Shown: piece after piece, positions 21,870 to 31,148 of the stretch
Position numbering within the stretch: the stretch's first letter is position 1
Layout: each line of letters starts with the position of its first letter
Source of the DNA: Plasmopara viticola
Taxonomy: Eukaryota; Oomycota; Peronosporomycetes; Peronosporales; Peronosporaceae
Length of the DNA: 64,000 nt
Direction: 5' to 3'
Assembly (NCBI GenBank): GCA_001695595.3
Contig: MBPM02000019.1
Location: forward strand, 62,001-126,000
The notes under the pieces: generated by a model
Database searches by the model: none
Told to the model about the DNA's origin: nothing
The model's input: the letters and a program-made list of their open reading frames with translations, nothing else
Position numbers and translations under genes: made by a program

Positions 21870-23407
21870 ACAAATTGAACATCGATTGTAGCCACACTAT
21901 AAATGCTCAAAGTGCGAAATAGTCTTGCACAATGTTGATGCTCATGAACGTGTCACGCGCACATCGAAGGGGAGTATTACGTTTTAAAAGCAAATAGGTT
22001 TGAAAGTAGGACAACATTATGAGTCTTCCCGCATACGATTATCAAGTTACAAGATGAGTCTCTCGACATTTTTATGCAACACCAGCCCAACAGATTTGGT
22101 GTTACAGCAATAATGCCTTTATCTTCCAAACTCCAAAATAATCGGAGGGTTTCGCGGATGCTTGGACTGAGCCACGTGTTCTTCTCACAAACATAACTGA
22201 CCATCTTAGCGTCTATGGCGGACACTGGTCAACTGGTAGGCTAATTCTCTAGAGAAGCGCCGCGTGGGCTAATTTATCTACGCATGTAAGGGCCTTTCGC
22301 AGCATCAGCCGTCCAAACTCACAACTGTGGGATGTAATTTTTTTGCGCAAGTGCAAAAAGTAGCGACTAAACGTAAATCCTCTTGTCATGGGCTTTTACA
22401 ATTCAACCATCAACGCCTCATTTGAGCGATTAACTAATAATTGAATTTACTCGCAGAAGCGGTGGCGTTTACGATGAAGAAGCCTGTAGGCGCCGGTCAA
22501 TAGCCTTGTAAACATTATTTTTTTTCTTGCTCTGGGTCTTGTCCACTTAAATTGTTCGACGCCAGATCGACGCGCCTCTTGGTCGAACGACTACACGAAG
22601 CACCAACGCTGGCCATTTAAGCTGCATTTCAACTCCTTCGCTGTCGATGATCGATTGTGAACAGGGTTTGAAGCAGGTTGGAGATTAGACATACCGACAC
22701 GAATAAATAAAGTTTACGGCGTTTCTGCCTTGGACAACTTCTTCGTAGGCAGAGAATGGTATTTTTTGTACAACCTTAGAGATGTCTCAAAGAACGAGTG
22801 ATGTTCAAATTGTCTCCTCGATTATTTGCTTTTATCGTATGGAAGACTACTTCAACCTGCAGGCATGCGCTCTTTATCGCTCGAGAAGAGCGTGAGGTCC
22901 TTCTTTGAGTCGCGACTACCTCAAAGTAATCTCGAAGCCACCCAACGCATTATAGTCAATGTCAAATAATTGTAATGACGACTATTCGACAACTGAATGC
23001 GATAATACCTCCCTTGTACGCGCCACACCTGAAAATGACAAATCGCTCGGTGTCAGTATTCGCAAGTGCTCTAAACGGCATCCACGGGTGCGCATAAAAT
23101 CTGTACTACCTCAAAATTTAGTTATACTTATCGCAGAGGCTGTATCAGTATTGAGTATTAAACACTTTGCCTGCACTGACAACGTCTGTGGCAAGACAAT
23201 GCTCCGGCTCCCATGTCATAGTGCTGTTGTCACCTCCATCTTTCGTGCATCGATGGAAGCACAACCGTGCAGTAAAGAAGGACTTGCCGAAAATAGAAAG
23301 TATTGAATGCAAACTTTCATTAGACTTATTTGAAGGTAGTGAAGAGGATATCCTTGTTTATATACGATTATGCATGATAGGGCTCAATTTACTTGGTAAA
23401 ATGTTGA

Positions 23408-23465
23408 TTATATCGATATATCAGCCGCCGAATTATCACCAATCAATTCTATGGATAGCTAGCTA
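23408..23465 (+). promoter_or_regulatory. Conserved upstream block of effector copy A
   Basis: About 55 bases containing TATATCGATATATCAGC, AATTATCACCAATCAATT and ATAGCTAGCTA are almost unchanged at 39273-39332 before copy C, while sequence further upstream has diverged much more. The position 30-90 bases before the ATG and its selective conservation suggest the core promoter and transcription start. No direct evidence is available. Confidence 0.5.
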
Positions 23466-23497
23466 GTTATATGTGAGTTAGAAAAATTCTGGTGGAC

Positions 23498-25051
23498 ATG
23501 CGCGGCGTATATCACGCGGTAACGGCGCTTCTCGTTACGGCCAGCAGCCATATAGCTGCAGAGTCTAACCGGAGCGATCCTGTGCAAACACCAAGCAATG
23601 GTTTAGTGGCGTCTAGTGACGCAGTCGATATAGTGTTGCCTTATCAAGAAAGTCGTGGTCCACAGCACGACTTGGCGCTCAATGAAGAGCGCGCACCTTC
23701 AGCTTTACAAAATTCTTTAGAGGAGCTTGAACAAATTGCCGTGATCACGTTGAATGCGATGAATACGAATACAGCAAATGTGATCGCAAAAGCTGAAAAG
23801 ACATTCGAAGACCATAAGAAATTGATGCCTGTGGTGGAGGCAGAAATCAGAAAGCGTAAGCGCATGGACCCGTCGCCTAGCAATGTGAATGGACAAGCAC
23901 TCCATGCTTTGCCAAATCCAGAAGAGTATTTGGTCTCGGGGGCAAGCAACTTGCCATCGACATCGTCCAAAAGACTGGACAGAGGTGAGCCGACAGTCAT
24001 GATGGCAAATGCTGCAAGAAGTAGAACGCATCACGACTTACGATTGGCGCTTTCCAGCCCTCCTACGAGCAGTGTTGCCTCCGCTGATGTTCAACTCGAC
24101 AAGAATGCGTTGGACTTAGACATGACCAAACACAGTGGCGAAGTGGAGTTCCAAAACAGCAAGCACCAGCGCATCGGCCCGATGCCTTACGTTGTGCACA
24201 AAGAAAAAGTATTTGCTTTCCCAGATCTAGATAAAGCTCTGGTGTGGGTGGCAAGTGACGCGCCGCTTGTATTGCAAAAAAGACTAAGGACACCTCACGT
24301 GACAGTCATTATAAGTAATGCTGCAAATTATATAATCCGCCACGACTTCCGACCCGCGCCTTCAGGATCTGTTACTACTAGCGCCGCTGCTCCTGTTGAT
24401 CGACATATCAACCAGCTGATAAACCCGAAGGCATTAGAATTTGGCATGAACAAACATTTTGACGAGGTAAATTCGCATTTAGTTGGGCACCATTTGCTCT
24501 TGCGAGAAGGAAATGATAAATTTGCGCATCCCGCGACAGTGAATGGTCAAAGTGTCCCGAAAGATCGGACGGATCAAGTCAACCCCCGTTCGCGTGAATA
24601 CATCCTGCCAGTTGACAAGTTATATAAAATCCACAAAGCATTTCTCGAGGCCTTCAATTTGCCATTCCACCAGTATCCGCTTGAGACAGCTAAGATGATT
24701 AAAACTGCTGAAAAGCTTTACGAGTCAAGTCCGAGCAACCATCATTCCATTGATACCTTAGCGGCTTTGGCAACTCTGCAGACACATGAAGAGTTAAAGA
24801 AACTATTAGGACCAGATGTGGAGAAATTGTTAAGGAACGAGAAGCTGGTGTTACCAGGTGATCTGAAGAATTTGCAGGAGGCCTATTATGCGAAGTTAAT
24901 CATCATGTACGAATTATTTTACGAATTTAGCCACAACCATAAGAATCTATTCGACGATTTACCTGATAAAGCTCGTCGCCCAAGTTGGATCTTGAAGCTC
25001 TCACCTTCAATCAGTGGCAGCGGCAAGCACCCGTCTACAAAAAAACCATGA
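23498..25051 (+). CDS. RxLR-like (EER-type) secreted effector candidate, copy A
   Basis: The 517-residue product starts at the ATG giving MRGVYHAV. The codon two triplets earlier is GTG and is not a plausible start here. Residues 1-21 form a classic secretion signal ending SSHIAA. NEER at 62-65 matches the EER half of oomycete host-translocated effectors, but no RxLR precedes it. RKRKR at 118-122 resembles a monopartite nuclear signal. Residues ~131-225 and ~236-330 are diverged copies of one ~105-residue module (NAARSRTHHDLR against NAANYIIRHDFR; LDMTKHSGEV against FGMNKHFDEV). The C-terminal ~150 residues are helical, with tryptophan and tyrosine at spacings compatible with a WY-type fold, though this is uncertain. 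No catalytic motif is seen. The gene is intronless and alone among repeats. Secretion into the host is inferred from motifs only; the target is unknown. Confidence 0.8.
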   Translation: MRGVYHAVTALLVTASSHIAAESNRSDPVQTPSNGLVASSDAVDIVLPYQESRGPQHDLALNEERAPSALQNSLEELEQIAVITLNAMNTNTANVIAKAEKTFEDHKKLMPVVEAEIRKRKRMDPSPSNVNGQALHALPNPEEYLVSGASNLPSTSSKRLDRGEPTVMMANAARSRTHHDLRLALSSPPTSSVASADVQLDKNALDLDMTKHSGEVEFQNSKHQRIGPMPYVVHKEKVFAFPDLDKALVWVASDAPLVLQKRLRTPHVTVIISNAANYIIRHDFRPAPSGSVTTSAAAPVDRHINQLINPKALEFGMNKHFDEVNSHLVGHHLLLREGNDKFAHPATVNGQSVPKDRTDQVNPRSREYILPVDKLYKIHKAFLEAFNLPFHQYPLETAKMIKTAEKLYESSPSNHHSIDTLAALATLQTHEELKKLLGPDVEKLLRNEKLVLPGDLKNLQEAYYAKLIIMYELFYEFSHNHKNLFDDLPDKARRPSWILKLSPSISGSGKHPSTKKP

Positions 25052-25709
25052 CCAAGGACGCTACAACTATAATTTGTAACATCGGTTCTTCACAATTGGA
25101 CACAGATCCTACAGATCTTGGCTTTAGTCGGTGGAAGCAAAAAGTATCGTAACGAAAGAAAATGGGTTCTAGTGCATTTATGTAAGAAACCACCAGGCGG
25201 CAAAAGATTTAACGATCAACAATTCTTGCATGAATTTGTTTTTTTTGTCGCTTGCTGTATGTGCACGTATAACCTGATAACTTCGTGGTCTACTTTTGTA
25301 CTGGATTGCTACTCCCCCAAGCCACTTTTCAAACCAAGACATTGAGTATATCCGCACATTCTAAATCAATCGTAGTCACAAAGTAAGCTCTCAAAATGCC
25401 CTTGATTGACGCCCGAGAAGACTTCATGCACACAGCGCAGTGTACACTAATGTCTATAAGCAAACACTTTTGGAGAACGACAACACTACATGCTTCACTT
25501 CATATAGATACGCCGCAATGACTATTTCATCTCGTCATTTTGACAGTGCAGGGGCCTTGCACAATTTCAGCCGTCTAATATTTGGGTCTGCTTATTTTAT
25601 CCACCACCGTGGATTGTCAGTTTTTTCGCGCAATCGCAATAGGTGCTGACAGAATGTAAATGTTTATGCCATCAACTTTTTACCTCGTCAAGATGATTTG
25701 TTTATACAA

Positions 25710-26035
25710 TGTAATGTGTAATGTATTACGTTATCGCGTAGCCAAGTTATGCACGTGCTAGGCTCAGTCTGGCTAGTCCACGGCATAGAGTGGTTCCGCA
25801 TACGTCGGGTCTCGTTCGGCGGGCAGTGCAGCCAGCACCGAGGTCGTGAGGGTCTTCCATTGTTTTGCTTAGCTCTGACTTGGTAAGAGCCCAGGTGGCG
25901 CCCGGTTCTGGAGACCGTCGCGTCGAGGGTGAGACTCGTTAGAGACCTGCAAATGCCCGAGAGCACCTGCCCGAAGCGCGTTAGCATTTAGCCCCCGCGC
26001 TCGGAAGGAGGGCGTCACCCCAACCTTTTCCAAGC
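25710..26035 (-). mobile_element. Non-LTR retroelement insertion with 13-bp target duplication
   Basis: TTTGTTTATACAA is present at 25697-25709 and at 26036-26048, exactly bracketing 326 bases. Read on the minus strand, the insert is GC-rich and ends in an ATACATTACACATTACA-type tail. Its last ~125 bases before the tail match the shorter insertion at 18053-18175. There is no terminal repeat, no transposase and no convincing RNA polymerase III box, so it may be a SINE or the 3' end of a LINE. The short frames inside it do not match a known protein. Confidence 0.85.
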
Positions 26036-26490
26036 TTTGTTTATACAAGTATCCTATGCTTCGACTCGTTGAAGCGGCAGCGTCGATCGTGGAATTATTT
26101 GAAGGCCCGGATCGATAGTCTTGTTGCGCCAAGAAATGCATTATTTAATGTAACGACTGTCGTCACACGTCTCCTCAATCATGTTCGGCACCAGACCTAT
26201 TTCTTACTTTCTGTCCACTTAACTTGTTAGGTGTCGAATTGATGCGTTTTGACTGAAAAAACATCGCGGTGATTTGAAGCTGCGTCTGAAAGTCACGGAG
26301 ACCGATGGTTGGTCGTAACCGAGGTAGGAGGCAGGGTGAACACTTGAGAAATCTCTATTCGAGATGGTCTGAGTTGTTCAAGTTCCGCGGCGATTCTGCT
26401 TTCGAGCAGAGCAAAACGCTACACTAACAATGTATACTATGTTTTGTTTGATGACTTTCTAATAGCATACATACTACAGGGTGTCACTGG

Positions 26491-26740
26491 TGCAAGAATC
26501 TGGTGGCTAATCGGTTATTATTTAACCGGGTTCCGTACCCTTATGACACGATGGAGCTCTTTCGGTCAGTGGAGTGTCCAATCCACCCAACTGTTATACA
26601 CCCATTTAGGCGCAAAGGACAGTCAAACTTTGGAGGTGGGTTATCTCCGGCTGTCTTATTCGGAGTTGAATGGACACCAAAGCAATATGCCTCCTGACCA
26701 CCCGGGCCTCAGGGGCGGCAAAGCGTAAACACCTGAGTAT
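26491..26740 (+). repeat. SINE-like dispersed repeat, copy 1
   Basis: A segment with CTGGTGGCTAATCGG and, about 15 bases further, CCGGGTTCCGTACCC could represent weathered A and B boxes of a tRNA-derived SINE. The following GGAGCTCTTTCGGTCAGTGG and ACACCCATTTAGG recur in the copies near 47.4 kb and 50.5 kb, and a related stretch is on the minus strand near 32.5 kb. The tRNA origin is inferred. Confidence 0.5.
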
Positions 26741-26774
26741 GAGTATCGTGGTGCGTTTGATCTCTGTATAGAAT

Positions 26775-26913
26775 CAAGAAAGAGCTCTCAATCTGTCCAT
26801 CCTTACTATGTCTGGACCTGGTAAGCTCTCGCGTATTGAGTCAAATAAAGCCGCAGGCTCCACTCCTGGTGGTACCCTTCCGTCAATTCCTTTAAGTTCC
26901 AGCCTTGCGACCA
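26775..26913 (-). rRNA. Fragment of 18S (small subunit) ribosomal RNA gene
   Basis: On the minus strand these ~139 bases correspond to the central 18S region around the universally conserved AAAGGAATTGACGG stretch. On the plus strand, CCGTCAATTCCTTTAAGTT, AAGCCGCAGGCTCCAC and TACTATGTCTGGACCTGG are recognisable. A few substitutions are present, for example ATAAAGCCGCAGG where ATTAAGCCGCAGG is expected. It is far too short to function. It interrupts a dispersed repeat whose uninterrupted version is near 47.6 kb. Confidence 0.9.
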
Positions 26914-27779
26914 GAATTAAGGCTAAGGGATTGCGAGAAATGTAAGTGAGAAGTGGAAACACTTTCATACTTGATACTTTACATACAAACCTTGGTATTC
27001 GAACTTATTACACCTACTTTTATGGATTGCAAATTCTAGTGTGGAGGATGAAGCTGATCGAAAATACGAAACTATGGGTGCTAAAGCTAAGCTAAGTAAG
27101 GTACGGGGGACGCAATTGAAAAGAGATTTGGTGTCGGCACGCAGACTTATAGCTATAGCGTACTTGCGCGAAAATCGTTTGAGCTGGACCGCGCGTTTTT
27201 ACGAAGGCGCGATCGACACTCAACTTATTGCATTGCACTCGTTAGGTAAAGATCAATGTTTGCGAGTAAAGAGCGACTGCTATCCTCTTTTTAGATTTTT
27301 TTTTGTGATTCATGAGATATCGCTTTATACTTTTGGTCCGACAGAAGCTCTGCCATAGGCTGTGGCGTTACCAAATTCAAACAGATAGTGCATTGCTTGC
27401 ATAAGTTGAGACGGCTGTCACAAGAAGTCCGAGCTGCTGTCAAGACGGCGTCAAGCCCCTTATCTAAACGCTGCGTTTGGCAGAAAAGTGTCAAAAGAAT
27501 TTAGACAATGGCAGAGACACAATTTTTCCTGGCTTGACTATTTCCTTTCGAGGCCTAATAGAGAAATAAACTCAGATAATCAAGCACAACCCACGTCGAT
27601 AAGAACAAAGAGAGCCGTTTGTTTATAGCTGAAAAGAATTCATTCTTCTTTAAAACAAAGTGTCTTGTCTTATGTATAGTTGCTAAATTATATAAGGCAA
27701 TTTGGAACTACATGACGATTGACATCCTAGGATGATCGAATTATCTATTTGGCGGGAAACTAATATGTGGAACAGAGCT

Positions 27780-28750
27780 TGGGCAATTTATGCATACAAG
27801 GAAAGCATACGGAAATTGTATGTATGCAAATAAAAATTGCATTATGACAAAAGCTTATGTGTTGAGGTCACTCGTCAATTGCGATTACATTTGGCATACT
27901 TTTATAACGAGTGAAAAACACCACCTGAACGATCTTGTTATAATAAGCAAAAACTTCTTTAGCATCAAGGGTGTAGGGCATAAGGTTCATGGTCTAGGAT
28001 TTAGGGTTTTGTCGCAAGGGTCGTTTGCTGCTGTGACGGGGTCACACAGCACCGGGACGCGCAGGAATTTCTGCACTATCCCGGTGAACTAATTCTTATT
28101 ATCCCGAGTTTAAATGGATCGACGTGGGCAGTAATTGCAGATCAAAGACTTGCTTGACTGATACAATTATTACGCAATACATGCAGGCACAATGACCACT
28201 CGATATATGTTAATGGGAAGATTTGTACATCCGATAGACTAGAATTCTTTCACAGATCTCTTTAACGGAAAGCCGTCTTCTTGAAGCTTTTTGTAATGAC
28301 CCACTTTACCCTCCTACTAACTTTGATATGCTGAAGTATCCATTTTTGAGAGCTGGCTCGGTGATTGGTAAATGTCCAGCCAGCTTTTTTAAAAAAAATT
28401 AGCAACTTAACTTTTCCTGCAAATTTTTGCGTGTGATGAAAAACCATTATTCCCATCGTAGTGATTGGAAGTTATATCTGCCTCTGCACTTAGTATGAAA
28501 TCTGTGCCTCAGGCCCCTCCTGCTGCAAGACGTTTGCTTTTGTCTTGAGTTAAGTATTTTGCCTGACAAAGAGCCGCTTAGGCAAGAAAGGATTCCGAAG
28601 AGCTTTTCACTTGACCACGACAAATCACGCGCTTATCGTTCTTCTGAGCTTTGCGATCGCAGATACCACCGCATTCGAGCTCCAGGAGTGACGAGGAAGA
28701 CCGCGGGGCTTCACCTTTATCTCGTCTGCTTCTTTGCCCACTAAGGCTAC
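27780..28750. repeat. Diverged repeat, partner of 29580-30420
   Basis: Shared anchors in the same order include GGTCA-TCGTC-ATTG, CACCACCTGAACGATCTTGTT (CACCACCTAAGCGATCTTGTT in the partner), and TTTTGCCTGACAAAGAGC followed by GCGCGCTTATC-type sequence. Identity is low and indels are many. It is probably an old transposon-family duplication of unknown class. Confidence 0.5.
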
Positions 28751-29579
28751 AAGAAGGCCTGAGTCTAGCAAAAAAGTTGTTACAACGGCCTCATAGCTCG
28801 GAAGTGCACCGTGAAATTGTTAAATTTGTAATTAGCTACTTTGGCCGTGCGAACGGTATCACCGATAAAGACAGCAAAGTCCAGATTACCTAGAGAACTA
28901 TATGCTCCTTGCTGTCATAGTTGTTCTATTGAGGACCACGAAGATAAAGCTTTAGTCAAAGACGGAAACTCTTGGTACATTTCTCGGATAAATTTCATGA
29001 TTGAAGTGTTTATCGGAAAATGCGAGAGGCTATACGACATGCTACCGCGTCCCGTGAGATGTCGAATCAACGCCTACGATGCGCGCGGCACGAATATGCT
29101 TCTTTAAAGTCCAAATTGCCATCTGGCAACATAGCCTACTTGGGCCGGAATATTGCAAGGTGTTCAATCACTATGGTCTTGGCTTGTATCGTTATAGTAA
29201 AGTCTGCTCTAGACCCCAACGATGCACTTGGTGCGCAAGACAAGATAGCATGTTGATCAGAGCTTTGAGGTGCATTCAGCTTATTCTACTGGTTGTCAGA
29301 AGTGACTTTAACCACGATTGTAATGTATGATACACGAAAAGCTCTCAATAAAACTTTTACTTGCAAGGACCCATAGATCTCATTTTTTTTAAAGGAACGT
29401 CAAATAAACTCCGAATGTTTACACTCGCTGGTGTGATATGCACTGGGTTCGTGTAAACATTTTGAGTGCTATAAGTCACGTGGTGATTTACATGAACATG
29501 GTGGCAGTCGTTAGTACTTGAGAATTTTCATAGATGCATTGCATAGTCTTATGACCACATTTAGTAAAAACTTTAAGTA

Positions 29580-30420
29580 TGCAAACGAAAGTTCTCAAAA
29601 TGGCAAACGGCTCATGTATAGAGGTCAGTCGTCGATTGTGATCATAATTGGCGCACGATAATAAAAACATAGAAGGCACCACCTAAGCGATCTTGTTAAG
29701 TTAAAAGCAAAATAAAGCAAAGTTTTTATCGCAATAATTAAGCGTTTCTGTATCGGGGCCCAATAGCACCTTGGGGACGCACGGGAAAATGTGAAAAATC
29801 TTGGTGAGCAAGTATTCACTACCCACGGCTTAAAAAGAATCGGTGTGAGGCAAAGACAATAACTATTCAGTTTTTGTCAATGCGAAATTTTTATATCGGA
29901 AAGGCTATTTTCCGTGCACAGCTCAATCAAATTAAAGCTATTAAAATGGTCCCTTTCACCTTCCCCTACTGACCTCTATATGCCGAGGCAACCACTACAC
30001 AGAGCTGGCTTGTCCCTTGTTCATGGCCAGCCTAATTTGCTCAATCTCAGTGCCAATCCAACTTTTTGTACAAAACTTGTAGTGTGATTAATAATTGTTA
30101 CCCGCCTTATATTGAATAAAGCTTCATCTCTGCATTTGCACTTAAGCCGGCCTCTGTGTTGCATTTGCTGCAAAAAGTCTTCCTTCTTCTTGGGCGGCGA
30201 GCTACGAGTGTTTTGCCTGACAAAGAGCTGCTTTGGCACAGAGAGATCAGCGCGCTTATCTTTTTCTAATTTTGGTGCTTCGCAGACACCTCGGCTTTTG
30301 GGCAATAAAAATGATGGGAGGCGCCGCGGGCAGTCCATCGCACAATTGGCTGTCTCATCACCCTCAAGGCTGTGTAGAGGCCTCACGTTATCAAGAATGC
30401 GGTCAAACAATCGCATAGTT
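29580..30420. repeat. Diverged repeat, partner of 27780-28750
   Basis: This is the second copy of the repeat described at 27780-28750. A 144-residue minus-strand frame (30021-30455) overlaps it, but the frame is not preserved in the other copy. Confidence 0.5.
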
Positions 30421-31012
30421 TGGGGGTACACTCGAAAGAATGTGAGACTTGGCATCAGACCCCTCGGTCATGCGAAAGATCTCGCCATTACAAGGGCCAA
30501 GATTCAACCTGGTATGTCCTTGTTGATGAGGTCTCTAATTCGAGTATCATAAATAAGAGTTGAAGACGAAATCGATAAATTTCGTTACATACATAGAGTA
30601 AGAAGACCACCTTAGTAACCATTGCTCAGTCAATGTAGACCATGACGTCAAGCAGTACGTTTAGTAGCGTACCCATACGATACGGTTTCGTAATATAGCC
30701 TAACTTGGTCGGTTGAAGGCAAAACTTATTAATATATCTCAAGTTTAGCCTAATCACAAGCCAGGGGATGAAGCCGAAAGCTCAGAGCAAGGGGTGAGAT
30801 ATAGCCTCAAATACCGTAGCTTTCCTACAAAGCACGATTTGCCTTTGGATCCATCTTCCGGGCGATTGAATCGTGCGTTAAACGGCTCCTACGAGCTCTG
30901 TGAACCAAACTGATCGCGCCACTTACTAAAATGGTATTGCTACCACTGTTCCACATTGCCTTCCGCAAGAAAACTTTTCTGGTTTTGGCGGTCAAGTTGC
31001 GCCGGATGAGGG

Positions 31013-31148
31013 TGCTCTCATTTTTTCTTCACGAGGAGCAGCAGCCCTTGCTTGACCAAACGCACGCTTCTGAGCTTGCTCTCATTTTTTCTTCACGAGG
31101 AGCAGCAGCCCTTGCTTGACCAAACGCACGCTTCTGAGCTTGCTCTCA
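31013..31148. repeat. Perfect 64-bp tandem duplication
   Basis: 31013-31076 is repeated without a mismatch at 31077-31140, and the first eight bases of a third copy follow. Absence of any difference in otherwise decayed DNA indicates a recent duplication, or possibly an assembly artefact. Confidence 0.9.

Larger units (their letters stand above)
21870..27010 (+). repeat. Segmental duplication, copy A
   Basis: This segment carries the intact effector gene at 23498-25051 and aligns by eye with 37805-41589 plus 47318-47780 (copy C). Anchors on the 5' side include TTGTAGCCACACT (21889 and ~37813) and the spacing of ACTACCTC before the genes. Anchors on the 3' side include CGTCTAATATTTGGGTCTGC and GTAGGAGGCAG. 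Flanks look roughly 70-80% identical, with many indels. Copy A additionally holds the insertion at 25710-26035, about 190 extra bases after it, and the rDNA fragment at 26775-26913. Confidence 0.8.

Noticed and set aside
22959..23306. 115-residue plus-strand frame just upstream of effector copy A
   Set aside because: The aligned region in copy C (about 38.83-39.15 kb) has stops and indels in this frame, so it is not maintained as a protein.
23492..23497. GTG start two codons before the effector ATG
   Set aside because: Nuclear eukaryotic genes start at ATG, and MRGVYHAV is the usual type of effector N-terminus. The same applies at 39362.
28000..28006. Telomere-like TTTAGGG
   Set aside because: A single unit only, with no tandem array; chance occurrence.
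30021..30455. 144-residue minus-strand frame
   Set aside because: It lies in one of two diverged repeats, and the partner repeat does not preserve it. No recognisable domain.
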